DNA of 64,000 bases, taken from contig NZ_BEWL01000012.1 of assembly GCF_002723915.1 (NCBI RefSeq), positions 28,597 to 92,596 of the forward strand, in the 5' to 3' direction. Below are positions 24,459 through 32,946 of this stretch, one piece after another. The translations under genes were made by a program, and so were the position numbers. Position 1 is the first letter of the stretch. Every line of letters starts with the position of its first letter. The stretch is from Gluconobacter albidus. GTDB taxonomy: Bacteria > Pseudomonadota > Alphaproteobacteria > Acetobacterales > Acetobacteraceae. Below the pieces are notes generated by a model that worked only from the letters and a program-made list of their open reading frames with translations, searched no databases and had not been told where the DNA came from.

Positions 24459-25742
24459 TCAGCTTCCTGTTGCAGGATCCGGGCTTGGCTGTCCGCTGAT
24501 GCCCATATTGATCGGACGCCAGATCTCGCCGCCGGCATCGCCGCCGACCGGGTTAAGACCGAATTCGGCCCGGCCCTCATCCGTGCTCATGACGCCGCCA
24601 TTGCGCAGCGCGGCGATGCCCTGGGCACGGTCGAGGAAACCACCCTTCACCAGGTCGGACGGGTCATGGACGAACGCGCAGCCGCTTGCCGCAAAGGCAT
24701 GGGCCGCACTGGCTGCCACCCGGCTGAAATGTGGGCCGAGGTGGTAGATTACGAATTCCAGGGACTGCTGCTCGATATTGCCGAACGTCGCCTTGGACAG
24801 CTCGAACAGCAGATGCGGTGGCACGCCCCAGGCGCGAGCAATGTCCAGAACCTGCATGGTCCTGGTCTCGACAAGCTGCCCATCCTTGTTATTGACCGGC
24901 ATGTAAATCGGCTTGAGGCCGTTACTCAGAACCGCAGTTTCACCGGCATTTTCCACGCCCGAAAAACGCGATTTCCAGTCATCCTTGATTGCCTGCCGCT
25001 CATCAGGCTTGATCGACTTGTCCGTCGACAGCACCGTCGGCGGCTGGGCATTATTCCGCCAGTAATTCTGGACAAAAGACGCAGTCGCCAGATTTTCACC
25101 GAAGGCCTCTTTCATGAAGGCGATCGGATTGAGCCCCTGCAATCCGTTTCGCCCCATGCCCCTGACGTGCCAGATATCCCGCGCCGGGAAGCGGCCGGTG
25201 GAGCCGTCCGGCAGGGTCGCGTCATAAAACATCTGCTGGCCAGAGACCCGGTCGAAGGTCTGAAGCGGCTGACATCCAAACGGATCCAGTCGCGTCAGAA
25301 CAGAGGGCCGCATGAGGGCATCCCGCGAGACATAAGCGTAAAAATTGCCAGTCATCAGGACATCGCCGAGAAGGATTTCCCGGAAATCGTAATGACTTTG
25401 CGCCTCGTTCGGCCGCTGATTCATCAGAGTGTAGAGCGGATCTCCTTCCAGACGATGCGTGCCGGTCCCATCCTTCCGGCAGTAATACATCGGCACCATG
25501 GCGAAAACGCCCGTCAGGATCCGCAGCGCCTGCATGACGGCCGGCAGGGACATGGTCGTGCGCTCATTGACCATGACGCCCGCCTTCGATGGACCGCCCA
25601 TTGGAAACGAGATCCAGGGCCCACCCGTCTGAAAGGTATTATCCGGGGTGGAAATGCCGCTTTCAGCCGAAAGCCGAGGCTCCTGGCGCGCATGGACAGG
25701 CGTCGACGCACCAGACCCGCGCAGGAAGTCCAGGAGACCCAT
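24459..25742 (-). CDS. Portal protein, HK97 family, 427 aa
   Basis: Family features are MNERTTMSLPAV-like early helix (VNERTTMSLPAVMQALRIL), DPLYTLMNQRPNEAQSHYDF, LLGDVLMTGNFYAYV and VLDIARAWGVPPHLL, in this order over residues 50-340. Twelve copies form the channel at one head vertex through which TerL pumps DNA and to which the connector binds. Length is normal. The gene is two bases behind the terminase stop and is followed closely by the protease. Confidence 0.93.
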   Translation of the reverse strand: MGLLDFLRGSGASTPVHARQEPRLSAESGISTPDNTFQTGGPWISFPMGGPSKAGVMVNERTTMSLPAVMQALRILTGVFAMVPMYYCRKDGTGTHRLEGDPLYTLMNQRPNEAQSHYDFREILLGDVLMTGNFYAYVSRDALMRPSVLTRLDPFGCQPLQTFDRVSGQQMFYDATLPDGSTGRFPARDIWHVRGMGRNGLQGLNPIAFMKEAFGENLATASFVQNYWRNNAQPPTVLSTDKSIKPDERQAIKDDWKSRFSGVENAGETAVLSNGLKPIYMPVNNKDGQLVETRTMQVLDIARAWGVPPHLLFELSKATFGNIEQQSLEFVIYHLGPHFSRVAASAAHAFAASGCAFVHDPSDLVKGGFLDRAQGIAALRNGGVMSTDEGRAEFGLNPVGGDAGGEIWRPINMGISGQPSPDPATGS

Positions 25743-25744
25743 TC

Positions 25745-27475
25745 TTACATCCCTTCATAGACAAATTCGTCGAAGTCAGACGGAGCCGTGGCCATCCCGA
25801 TCGCCATGATCAGGGCGACGGCGCCGTCAATCTTGTTTTCCACCCGCTCCTTGCGCGGATAGACGTTGTCCTTCGCATCCGTGTGACAGACGACGTTGGA
25901 CATGCACCAGGCGAGAACAGGATCGCCGTCATGGTGCAGCCGACCGGACAGGACCAGCGCCTCCAGTTCCTTCATCGGCTCTGAAAAATTCTGCACCGTC
26001 TGCCGATATTCCTGCATCGGCACGTTCCGCTCGGTCATGCGTTGGGATAACTGGGTCGCCTGCCATGGGTCATAGGCCACAGCACGCACATCGAAGACGC
26101 TGACGTCGCTCTGAATGTCTGCCTCGATATTATCGAAGTCGATGACATCCCCAGCTGTTGCCGTGATGCGGCCTTCGATCACCCAACCCTCATATTGGGC
26201 ATTTCCCGATTCATCGACCTGCCGCTGCGGCAGGTAAAAATGCGCGAAGACGTAATAGTGCGTCTCGTCGCCATTCTTCCGCTGGAACAGGCGGATCCGC
26301 ACGGCAAGGTCAACCTTGCTCGCCAGATCGAGGGCCATGATGCAGTCCTGGTCGGCAAAATCCTCGATCCGCAGGCTGGGATCCGCGCAACGTCCCCACG
26401 CCAGCATATCCATCCAGGCCTGATTGGCATTAACCCAGAGATCCAGATGCTTTGTCTTGAAGTTATTCTGCGCGCTGGCCAGCTGCATGGCCTTGTTCGC
26501 CAGCCCCGCCACATAATCCGGCATGACGGACACGCCCCAGTTCGGATTGGCCTTCTTCCAGATTTCCGGATCCGTCCAGTCGTCTCCGTCATCGAGCGTG
26601 TAAATCAGCCCGAAAAGCTGGTCATCCTCGGCCGTATCGCCCTTGAGCGCGTAAGGGCAGTCCTTCCAGCGGCTGAGCGCTATATTAAGCACCCGGACCA
26701 TGTAGCTTCGCAGCTCGTAACAGATCCCCGACCTGTTAGACCCGGCTGTCGTAATGGCCCAGATCATGGACTGATCACGCTTGCCCGCGCCAGTTTCGAC
26801 CACGTCATAGACCTCTCGGGTCTTATGGGCATGGACCTCATCAAGGCAGGCAAAATGGATATTCAGGCCATCCTGCGTCTTGCCATCACGCGAAAGTGCC
26901 GTGAACTGACCATCATTGGCCGCGCAGATGATGCCTGCGACCTGACAGTCCAGACCAAACTGGCGGGCCATGTCAGGGCGTTTGCCGATCATTTTCTGCG
27001 CGTCGCCGAAAACGATCTTGGCCTGATCACGGGTCGTCGCCGCCGAGTAAACTTCCGGCCCCGCCTCTCCATCGGCCGTGAGCATATAGAGACCCACGCC
27101 AGAGGACAGGGTACTCTTGGCATTCCCGCGCGGGACCTCGATATAGACGCGCCGGAAACGCCTAAAGCCGGTCCTCTTGTCCACCCAGCCGAAAGCCGTG
27201 GTCAGGATGAATGCCTGCCATGGCTCCAGCACGATCAGCTCCCGCGCCCGCGCCTTCGGCCCCTTGATATGCGGCATCAGGGAGATGAAACGGCAGACCT
27301 TTTCCGCGCGGTCTTTGTCGAAGCGGTATCCGAACCCCTTGGTTTTCTCGGCCTTCAGGTCCTGTTCCTGCCGGATACAGGCCGCGACCGCATGCTGGCA
27401 GGCCAAGATCCTGCCGGACAGCACATCGCGCATATACCGGCGCGCCATCGCAACGTGGGGATAGGCTGCGGCCAT
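25745..27475 (-). CDS. Terminase large subunit, 576 aa
   Basis: ATPase and nuclease motor that packages and cuts phage DNA. The N-terminal ATPase has LEPWQAFILTTAFGW (adenine-binding Q), the Walker A-type YIEVPRGNAKST, and Walker B in FACLDEVHAH. The C-terminal nuclease begins at IMALDLASKVDL, with VYDP-like acidic sites later (VRAVAYDPWQ). Length is typical for HK97-type siphophages. Its ATG overlaps the TerS stop (TAATG). Confidence 0.94.
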   Translation of the reverse strand: MAAAYPHVAMARRYMRDVLSGRILACQHAVAACIRQEQDLKAEKTKGFGYRFDKDRAEKVCRFISLMPHIKGPKARARELIVLEPWQAFILTTAFGWVDKRTGFRRFRRVYIEVPRGNAKSTLSSGVGLYMLTADGEAGPEVYSAATTRDQAKIVFGDAQKMIGKRPDMARQFGLDCQVAGIICAANDGQFTALSRDGKTQDGLNIHFACLDEVHAHKTREVYDVVETGAGKRDQSMIWAITTAGSNRSGICYELRSYMVRVLNIALSRWKDCPYALKGDTAEDDQLFGLIYTLDDGDDWTDPEIWKKANPNWGVSVMPDYVAGLANKAMQLASAQNNFKTKHLDLWVNANQAWMDMLAWGRCADPSLRIEDFADQDCIMALDLASKVDLAVRIRLFQRKNGDETHYYVFAHFYLPQRQVDESGNAQYEGWVIEGRITATAGDVIDFDNIEADIQSDVSVFDVRAVAYDPWQATQLSQRMTERNVPMQEYRQTVQNFSEPMKELEALVLSGRLHHDGDPVLAWCMSNVVCHTDAKDNVYPRKERVENKIDGAVALIMAIGMATAPSDFDEFVYEGM

Positions 27476-27939
27476 TATTCAAACTCGGAAAAGGGACTGA
27501 ACATATCGCCCTGCCCCACATCCTTCAGCCGCAGACGGGCCACAGGCGAAAAGCCGAACTCCGATCCGACCGTCCGCATGAGGCGGATGCTTTCGGCGAT
27601 GATAGCCAGCTCAGGACGGCCACGCTTCATGGTGCCCTGCCGCCCGTGCGTTTCGTAGGTGTCACCTTCACCGTCCTGCAGGGCACGCTCAGCGCGCAGC
27701 CAGCGGCTATAGGTGGCGCAATACTGGGCAAGCGCATCATGGTCCAGAAGCGTGAAGATTCCGCGCTCGACCAGCACAGGAACAAGCCTGTTCCACGCTG
27801 ACTGGCCATCCTCATCGAGATAGTCAGGCGGCGGCGCCGCTTCCGACTTCAGACGCAGCCCGTCTTCCGGAAGCGCCCGCTTTCCGGCGTTTCCCGTGAC
27901 GACGCGCAGATGCGCAGGTTTCGGCTTGCGGCCCTTCAT
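27475..27939 (-). CDS. Terminase small subunit, P27 family, 154 aa
   Basis: The start at 27939 (MKGRKPKPAHLRVVTGNAGK) has AGGAGGT upstream and gives exactly the N-terminus usual for P27-type TerS; the longer open frame upstream runs through an intergenic region. GRKPKP plus the helical DYLDEDGQSAWNRLVPVL are characteristic. The protein recognises the packaging site and loads TerL. It is the first gene after the packaging intergenic region. Confidence 0.9.
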   Translation of the reverse strand: MKGRKPKPAHLRVVTGNAGKRALPEDGLRLKSEAAPPPDYLDEDGQSAWNRLVPVLVERGIFTLLDHDALAQYCATYSRWLRAERALQDGEGDTYETHGRQGTMKRGRPELAIIAESIRLMRTVGSEFGFSPVARLRLKDVGQGDMFSPFSEFE

Positions 27940-28100
27940 GATGACCTCCTCATGCGAAATCGCAGGAGGGCTGCCATCCAACCATCCTGTAACTTTTTCC
28001 CTCAATTTCGCGGGTGTGAAAATTTGCCCATGGCGCGGTCCGGGTGCTCGGCCCTGGCAGGGATTGAAGACCCCCCTACCCCCAATTGACCCGAGGACAG
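27940..28100. other. Packaging-site region (candidate cos)
   Basis: About 160 bases between HNH and TerS hold no gene. On the minus strand there is a G-rich block GGGGGTAGGGGGG (about 28068-28080) and the stretch CACCCGCGAAATTGAGGG. In HK97-like phages with HNH-TerS-TerL order the cos site usually lies here. The exact nick positions cannot be read from sequence. Confidence 0.4.
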
Positions 28101-28127
28101 AAAAATGGCGGAAAACAGCCATTTTTT
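28101..28127. terminator. Bidirectional terminator after HNH
   Basis: AAAAATGGC (28101-28109) pairs with GCCATTTTT (28118-28126), with A and T runs on both sides, so it works in both directions. On the minus strand it follows the HNH stop and would separate early/HNH transcription from the packaging genes unless antitermination occurs. Confidence 0.75.
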
Positions 28128-28137
28128 GCCGTTTTTT

Positions 28138-28464
28138 TCAGATTTTCCGGTTCCAGGAATGATCCCGGCTGGTCCGTGCCGAATGATGCGACTGGCACAA
28201 GGTGCGCAGATTGGTCGGATCCAGACGCCTTTCCGGCGCTTCCCGCACACTTTCGATATGATCGACGTTCAGCCGGTCAGTCGGCGTCCGGCAGCCGGGA
28301 ACACAACAGGTCGGATGCAAGGCCAGATGACGCGCCCTTACCTTTTCCCAGGCCGTATCGTATCCACGCTGGCGGGCTGACCCGCGCTTTGCATCGAATT
28401 CCCTGCGCCGCTGATCTTCTCCCTTATGCCACCTGGGCCGGAAGACTGGCGGTCGAACAGGCAT
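28138..28464 (-). CDS. HNH endonuclease, 108 aa
   Basis: Contains the zinc-bound HNH motif: CCVPGCRTPTDRLNVDHIES (Cys pair, then DHI), DPTNLRTLCQSHHSART (N and the final H). The start at 28464 (MPVRPPVFRPRW) is chosen because upstream residues of the same open frame are read from a hairpin. Phage HNH proteins next to TerS are needed for cos cleavage in HK97-type phages. A hairpin-U7-AUG module lies just upstream. Confidence 0.85.
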   Translation of the reverse strand: MPVRPPVFRPRWHKGEDQRRREFDAKRGSARQRGYDTAWEKVRARHLALHPTCCVPGCRTPTDRLNVDHIESVREAPERRLDPTNLRTLCQSHHSARTSRDHSWNRKI

Positions 28465-28484
28465 GGAAAACCCCGGAAAACAGG

Positions 28485-28521
28485 CATAAAAAAAGACGTG
28501 AACCCGTTGGGGTGCACGTCT
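28485..28521 (-). terminator. Hairpin-U7-AUG module before HNH
   Basis: On the minus strand AGACGUG (28521-28515) pairs with CACGUCU (28500-28494), and ACCC with GGGU inside it, closing a CAAC loop. Seven U (the first paired with the stem) and AUG (28487-28485) follow directly. It is the longest stem of the four modules, lying between the HTH gene and HNH. The AUG is out of frame with HNH. Confidence 0.8.
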
Positions 28522-28532
28522 CGCGAATATGT

Positions 28533-29021
28533 CTATGGAAAATGCGCAATTTGGTCCAAACTGTCCAGCGGAAATTGTCCGGTCCGCAATTTTTCTGCGA
28601 TGATGCAACAGGCCGTCAGGTAACGCCTCTTGGCCGTATTGCGGCCTATGCGCAGTTTCTCTCCGATTTTCTCCCATGACAGCAGAGGCTTTCCTGAGAT
28701 CGGATGAACGCGCATGTGGAGCTGAACCACGAGGCGGATTTCCCGGTTTTCGCTTCCCGTGCCGAGGAACGCCAGCCAGGAGAACACAAGGTCCATCCGC
28801 GACACATCATCTGGCGTTGGCCGAGGTGGCCGGATGTCGCTTTCCCGTACCCATTGCAGATCCTCTTCGTCCGGCACCATGTCCGGCCAGAAGCCTCTGG
28901 CGCCAGACGGCCGAAGCCCATGCGCCGGCAACGCTGCCAGCGTCTGCGCGGCTTCATCCAGCCATTCCGCAACCTGCTTGGGGACATCCTGCGCCAGATC
29001 AATCCGGTGCCTGCGCCTCAT
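28533..29021 (-). CDS. HTH protein, DUF6362-like candidate late regulator, 162 aa
   Basis: The C-terminal part (LLSWEKIGEKLRIGRNTAKR) is a clear sigma-region-4-like helix-turn-helix. The N-terminal part has a tryptophan-rich region with FWPDMVPDEEDLQWV. Proteins of this layout stand just before HNH/terminase genes in alphaproteobacterial phages; I recall them as DUF6362, not verified here. The last early gene before packaging is where late-gene activators are usually encoded. The ATG overlaps the previous stop. Confidence 0.6.
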   Translation of the reverse strand: MRRRHRIDLAQDVPKQVAEWLDEAAQTLAALPAHGLRPSGARGFWPDMVPDEEDLQWVRESDIRPPRPTPDDVSRMDLVFSWLAFLGTGSENREIRLVVQLHMRVHPISGKPLLSWEKIGEKLRIGRNTAKRRYLTACCIIAEKLRTGQFPLDSLDQIAHFP

Positions 29022-29962
29022 GCCGCAGCCTGGACGAGGAAGTCAGACAGTTCCGGACGGCGCAGACCCGTTTCGCCATAGGCCAACCGCTGCCGGTAGT
29101 CTTTCAACGCCGCTTCCCAGGCCCGCGCAGCCTTACGTTCCTCGGCCGTCTTCGGCGCTTCCGGGATATCGCCCCTGGCAATCGCGGCTTCCACGGCCTT
29201 GGAGAAGTAGCCCATGTGCGATGCCGGGTTTCCCTTGACCCGCTGCCGATCGGCAACGTCCCGCACGACAGCCACGATCAGACGCTCCGCATCGTCCTCC
29301 GTCATGCCCTTGGCCAGAGCAGCCGCGATCCATACTCGCGACACGCCCCAGTTCGGCATGTCGCGGGATGGGTCGAAACCCGCTGCCTCGAATGCCTTTG
29401 GCCCTATGCGAGACATCAGGCCGTCTAGCTTAAGCTTATCTTCTGAAGAAGATTTAGAAGCTAAGCTAAGCTTATCGCGCGTACCCGTGAGGCGGGTTTT
29501 TGCTGGGTTTTCGGCAGACACGGCTTTTCCTCCTGAAATGGGCATGATGGCGGTTCTCTGTCGCGGATCGTTCTGCGGGGTTACAGCTGCGTTTTTGCGC
29601 GGTCTTCCGCCCTTTCTGCCGTTTTCGCGGGATGCGATCGCGCGGCGTGATGGTTGGAGCGATGCCGGCAGACCAATCGTCTGCGCGTCGCGATCCCAGG
29701 TTAGCAGCTGGGTTTTCGCGTAGGTTTCGAGATAGGTTTCGATTAGGTTTTCGTCACAGAAAACCTTGGTGCGTGCGAGCGCGGACAGCGCACCTGGGAA
29801 AGACACGTCCAGGACGCCGTCAGCCGTGTTCATGATCAGGTAGGTGACGAGACGCACCCAGGACAGCACCATCACGGCTTCCATGGCGTTGAGGGTAAGA
29901 TGCTCCACCTGCATCAGGGCGATGCTGGCAAGCTGCGTGCGATGACTGGCGCTGACCTTCAC
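29018..29962 (-). CDS. Replication initiator-like protein, 314 aa
   Basis: A GTG start at 29962 is preferred because AGGAG lies exactly eight bases upstream; the upstream TTG at 29986 has no such site. The N-terminal 100 residues are helical and winged-helix-like. A basic linker (ASRENGRKGGRPRKNA) follows, then a low-complexity segment and a C-terminal helical domain (NWGVSRVWIAAALAKGMTED). Together with the DnaB gene just upstream this is the arrangement of an origin-binding or helicase-loading protein. No ATPase motif is present. The phage origin could lie inside this gene. Confidence 0.6.
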   Translation of the reverse strand: MKVSASHRTQLASIALMQVEHLTLNAMEAVMVLSWVRLVTYLIMNTADGVLDVSFPGALSALARTKVFCDENLIETYLETYAKTQLLTWDRDAQTIGLPASLQPSRRAIASRENGRKGGRPRKNAAVTPQNDPRQRTAIMPISGGKAVSAENPAKTRLTGTRDKLSLASKSSSEDKLKLDGLMSRIGPKAFEAAGFDPSRDMPNWGVSRVWIAAALAKGMTEDDAERLIVAVVRDVADRQRVKGNPASHMGYFSKAVEAAIARGDIPEAPKTAEERKAARAWEAALKDYRQRLAYGETGLRRPELSDFLVQAAA

Positions 29963-30013
29963 GTCAGATACTCCTAGACCTGCCAACAGAGGCAGGGTTG
30001 AAAACCTAAAAAC

Positions 30014-30295
30014 CTAGTAGGATGTCAGCCTGAAGCCGGCGCCGATTGGGGCCATGACTTCACACTGGACCAGCTCACGGACAGCCGGCCCGACAGCCGC
30101 CACATCCGCCGCCAGGTAGCGGGCGAAATCCTCGATGGTCAGACCGCTTTTTCCAGGTGCGCGCACCGCAGGCACGACGTCACCGACATCTGCCAGACCA
30201 AGCCAGACAGAACGCGCCGCCAGAGACAGCGTCGTCCAACGCACGTCGGACATAATGCTCCGCGCATGCTTCCCCGGCCGCTCGCGACGCGCCAT
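30014..30295 (-). CDS. Small replication-module protein, 93 aa
   Basis: It starts three bases after the DnaB stop. Basic N-terminus, then SLAARSVWLGLADVGDVV and LTIEDFARYLAADVAAVGPA, which look like a small winged-helix of the kind at the start of phage replisome organisers. Function not established. Confidence 0.55.
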   Translation of the reverse strand: MARRERPGKHARSIMSDVRWTTLSLAARSVWLGLADVGDVVPAVRAPGKSGLTIEDFARYLAADVAAVGPAVRELVQCEVMAPIGAGFRLTSY

Positions 30296-30298
30296 GAC

Positions 30299-31840
30299 CT
30301 ATGCTCCGCGCTGCACGGTCCAAGCACGCGCGCGAGGATCTTCTCCGGCATCCCTGAACCAAGTGGTGAAATCGTCATACCAGACCGGACAGACACCCGT
30401 TGGGCCATGTCGGTTTTTGGCTACCAGGAGCATGCCGCGCCCTTCCTGCTGACGGACCTGTTCCTCCAGCTCCAGGCTGCGATCATTGAACTGATCCTCT
30501 GTCTCCCGGTCTCGCTTGGCCAGACTGGCGAGCTGTTTCTTCAGATGGAGATGCCTTCGGTGGATCAGGCAGATTACGTCCGCGTCCTGTTCCAGGGCGC
30601 CGGTATCCCGGAGGTGATCAGACTCTGGCGTCTTGTCTTCCTTGTCTTCCGATTTCCGGTTCAGCTGAGCGAGCACGATCATCGGAACATCCAGCTCTTT
30701 CGCCAGCGTCTTGAGTTCATTGCTGATTTCCGTGGTTTCTTCGTATCGACCACGCCCGCGAACCGCAGCAGATCCGCGCATCAGCTGGAAGTAATCCAAA
30801 ACGATGAAATCGAGGCCGCGCTTTGAGCGCTTCATACGGCGCGCACGGGACCGAAGCTGTGAGATCGTCAGTCCAGGACGTGTGTCGATTTCTAGCTGGA
30901 TATGGAAGAATTCATCGACGGCGTTCTCGTATTCTTTCCATTGCCAGTCTTCCAGTGGCGGCTGGCTGCCTGTTTCCACATCGGGACCGATATCCCACCG
31001 AAGGCCATTGAAGATCGACCGCAGGTTTAGTCCCGTCCGCGCCGATGCCGCGCGGCCTGCTACTTGCTTGGCCAACATCTCGCCAGACCAGAACAGCCCT
31101 CGCTTTCCAGAGGCCGCCAATGGGAGCGCAATTCCCAGACCGAGAGATGTCTTGCCGACAGCTGGACGAGCACCCAAGATATAGAGATTGCCATTCGTCA
31201 GGCCGCCCGTGAGACGATCAAGCGACTTGTAACCCCAGGACAATCCAGCCAGGCCACCACCACGCTCCAGCGCTTCACGAGCCGAAAGAATAGCCTCGCA
31301 GCCGGCGTCAAACAGAGAGACGTTCGGCTGGCTTTCCGACATACCCATGGCGATACTGAGCAGCCTTGCTTCATGGCCCTCAACAATGTCCTCGGCCCGT
31401 TCATCTTCCGGCCGGCAACAGAGATCCGCTGTCCGCTGACACAGCGCCATCAGCCGGCGACGCATCGCGGCATCGCGGATCTCACGCGCATAGTCGAATG
31501 CCATTCTGGGACTGGCATAAGCCGTCAGCAGCTTGGCGAAATACTCTTTCGGGTTTGTCTTGCCCCAGACCAGCTCATCCGGGTGCTCGAAATGCCGGAT
31601 GATTGTCAGGGGATCGACGTTGCGGCTTTCGTTGTAAATGAGAAGGGCCTTCTCATAGATCTGTCCATTGACCGGATCTGCGAAATGGTCCGGATGCAGG
31701 ATCTCTTCAACGGTTTCGAGCACCTTCTTGGAGTCCACCAGGATGCAACCGAGAAGCCCATGCTCAGCAGCAATGTTCTGCGGCACCGAGCGCAAAGCGC
31801 CACCGAACAGGCCGGGATCAACGGGTTTATGAATATTCAC
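30299..31840 (-). CDS. dnaB: Replicative DNA helicase, DnaB family, 513 aa
   Basis: The N-terminal DnaB domain spans residues 15-130 (AAEHGLLGCILVDSKKVLET). The RecA-type motor has Walker A GARPAVGKTS near residue 225, Walker B in FIVLDYFQLM, then VLAQLNRK and the arginine-finger region LVAKNRHGPTG. It unwinds DNA at the phage fork as a hexamer. GTG start at 31840 overlaps the preceding stop (GTGA). The phage thus brings its own helicase rather than only a loader. Confidence 0.95.
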   Translation of the reverse strand: MNIHKPVDPGLFGGALRSVPQNIAAEHGLLGCILVDSKKVLETVEEILHPDHFADPVNGQIYEKALLIYNESRNVDPLTIIRHFEHPDELVWGKTNPKEYFAKLLTAYASPRMAFDYAREIRDAAMRRRLMALCQRTADLCCRPEDERAEDIVEGHEARLLSIAMGMSESQPNVSLFDAGCEAILSAREALERGGGLAGLSWGYKSLDRLTGGLTNGNLYILGARPAVGKTSLGLGIALPLAASGKRGLFWSGEMLAKQVAGRAASARTGLNLRSIFNGLRWDIGPDVETGSQPPLEDWQWKEYENAVDEFFHIQLEIDTRPGLTISQLRSRARRMKRSKRGLDFIVLDYFQLMRGSAAVRGRGRYEETTEISNELKTLAKELDVPMIVLAQLNRKSEDKEDKTPESDHLRDTGALEQDADVICLIHRRHLHLKKQLASLAKRDRETEDQFNDRSLELEEQVRQQEGRGMLLVAKNRHGPTGVCPVWYDDFTTWFRDAGEDPRARAWTVQRGA

Positions 31841-32274
31841 GCGGAAACACTCCCGACAACACGTCGGCGGAAGCGCGTCAGACGCGCATATCCCACAGCC
31901 TGGACCAGAGCGTCCGAGGCGCGACGGTTGTCGTTCAGGTAATTGGAGACGCTGCCAATCGGCAGGCGATGACGGGCACAGAAGGACGTCAGACCGCCTG
32001 ACTGGCGGATCTGATTATTCACTTCCGTAAAAAACTGCATGCTCGTGAGTAGCGGCGCATGGATGCCGCCACGCAGCGGGCGATATCTCGGGAAACGGTC
32101 AAAACCGATTGCGGCCAGAAATTCCTTAGAGGGATCGCGCCGGGAATGACGGACATGCGAGACGGTCGTATGCGACACGCCGCGCTGTTCCGCGTACCGG
32201 CTCTGGCCACCGGCTGCCGCGATATCTTTATTCAATTCTGACAAAAACTGGAAAGGATCGAGCAGATCAGACAC
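31837..32274 (-). CDS. Tandem-duplicated phage HTH protein, 145 aa
   Basis: Two copies of the same domain of about 60 residues are fused. The first has FLSELNKDIAAAGGQSRYA and then VSHTTVSHVRHSRR; the second has FFTEVNNQIRQSGGLTSFC and then LPIGSVSNYLNDNRR. Each is a small lambda-Cro-like helix-turn-helix as found singly in many alphaproteobacterial phages. The GTG at 32274 overlaps the previous stop. It probably binds DNA with two linked heads, as a regulator or origin accessory. Confidence 0.65.
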   Translation of the reverse strand: MSDLLDPFQFLSELNKDIAAAGGQSRYAEQRGVSHTTVSHVRHSRRDPSKEFLAAIGFDRFPRYRPLRGGIHAPLLTSMQFFTEVNNQIRQSGGLTSFCARHRLPIGSVSNYLNDNRRASDALVQAVGYARLTRFRRRVVGSVSA

Positions 32275-32500
32275 GCACGATCTCCAGGCACGCGCCGGCT
32301 GGCAGCGGACGGCGACGCTCGCCGGAACGCGACGCACTCACGGCACGACGGCGCGGAAGATCTAGCCGGCTGATCAGAGACGAAACGCTGCGAGGCGAAA
32401 CGCCGACATGAGCCGCGATCGCCTTGACGGAAGATCCGCCTGCATGGAGCTTGCGGACAGCAGGCGCGATCCGTTCATAGTCGAGTGACGGGCGCGCCAT
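32267..32500 (-). CDS. Small HTH DNA-binding protein, 77 aa
   Basis: Residues 15-50 (LHAGGSSVKAIAAHVGVSPR, then SVSSLISRLDLP) form a resolvase- or Hin-type helix-turn-helix, and the C-terminus is arginine-rich. It stands in the early leftward operon with overlapping start and stop codons on both sides. A transcription regulator is likely; the target is unknown. Confidence 0.6.
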   Translation of the reverse strand: MARPSLDYERIAPAVRKLHAGGSSVKAIAAHVGVSPRSVSSLISRLDLPRRRAVSASRSGERRRPLPAGACLEIVRV

Positions 32501-32946
32501 CAGTGGGACACTCCCTGCGCCTTGGCATGCACGACCTGGAGCGCATGGGTCACAACCCGCTGGAGCTTTGCCAGATCCCGCGAAAGGTCGGCCGCTTCAT
32601 CAGGCATGATGATGCCATCCGCCAGAACACGGATCGTCGTGGCCATGGTCAGGCCAGCATTGCAGGCAACACCTTCCATGATCTCCGCCACGTCACCATG
32701 ACCCAGGTGGAGCGGGGTCAGCGTGTAGCCTGCCGCATGGGCCATCGCGCCGAGGATCAGCGGCTCTTGGGCAAACTCATCCAGGACAATCGCGACATCC
32801 ACAGGCACGACGGCCGGATAGTTGCGGCTCTGATATTCCGAGAGCTGCGAACGGCCGACGCGAACAACAGATGCCGCCGCGTCAATGCTGCCGATCCGGT
32901 TGATTGCGGCCTGCGTGGCCGTTTTGATCGACGCGACAGTATTCAT
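32500..32946 (-). CDS. CII-like/CP76-type phage regulator, 148 aa
   Basis: An N-terminal helix-turn-helix (IDAAASVVRVGRSQLSEYQS) is followed by a VPVDVAIVLDEFAQEPLILG helix and a dimerisation-type C-terminal helix. This resembles the phage regulatory protein CII/CP76 family, in which LS..LNP...P.L..EL patterns recur; the match is from memory. Its place shortly after the Cro-like gene supports an early regulator. Confidence 0.55.
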   Translation of the reverse strand: MNTVASIKTATQAAINRIGSIDAAASVVRVGRSQLSEYQSRNYPAVVPVDVAIVLDEFAQEPLILGAMAHAAGYTLTPLHLGHGDVAEIMEGVACNAGLTMATTIRVLADGIIMPDEAADLSRDLAKLQRVVTHALQVVHAKAQGVSH

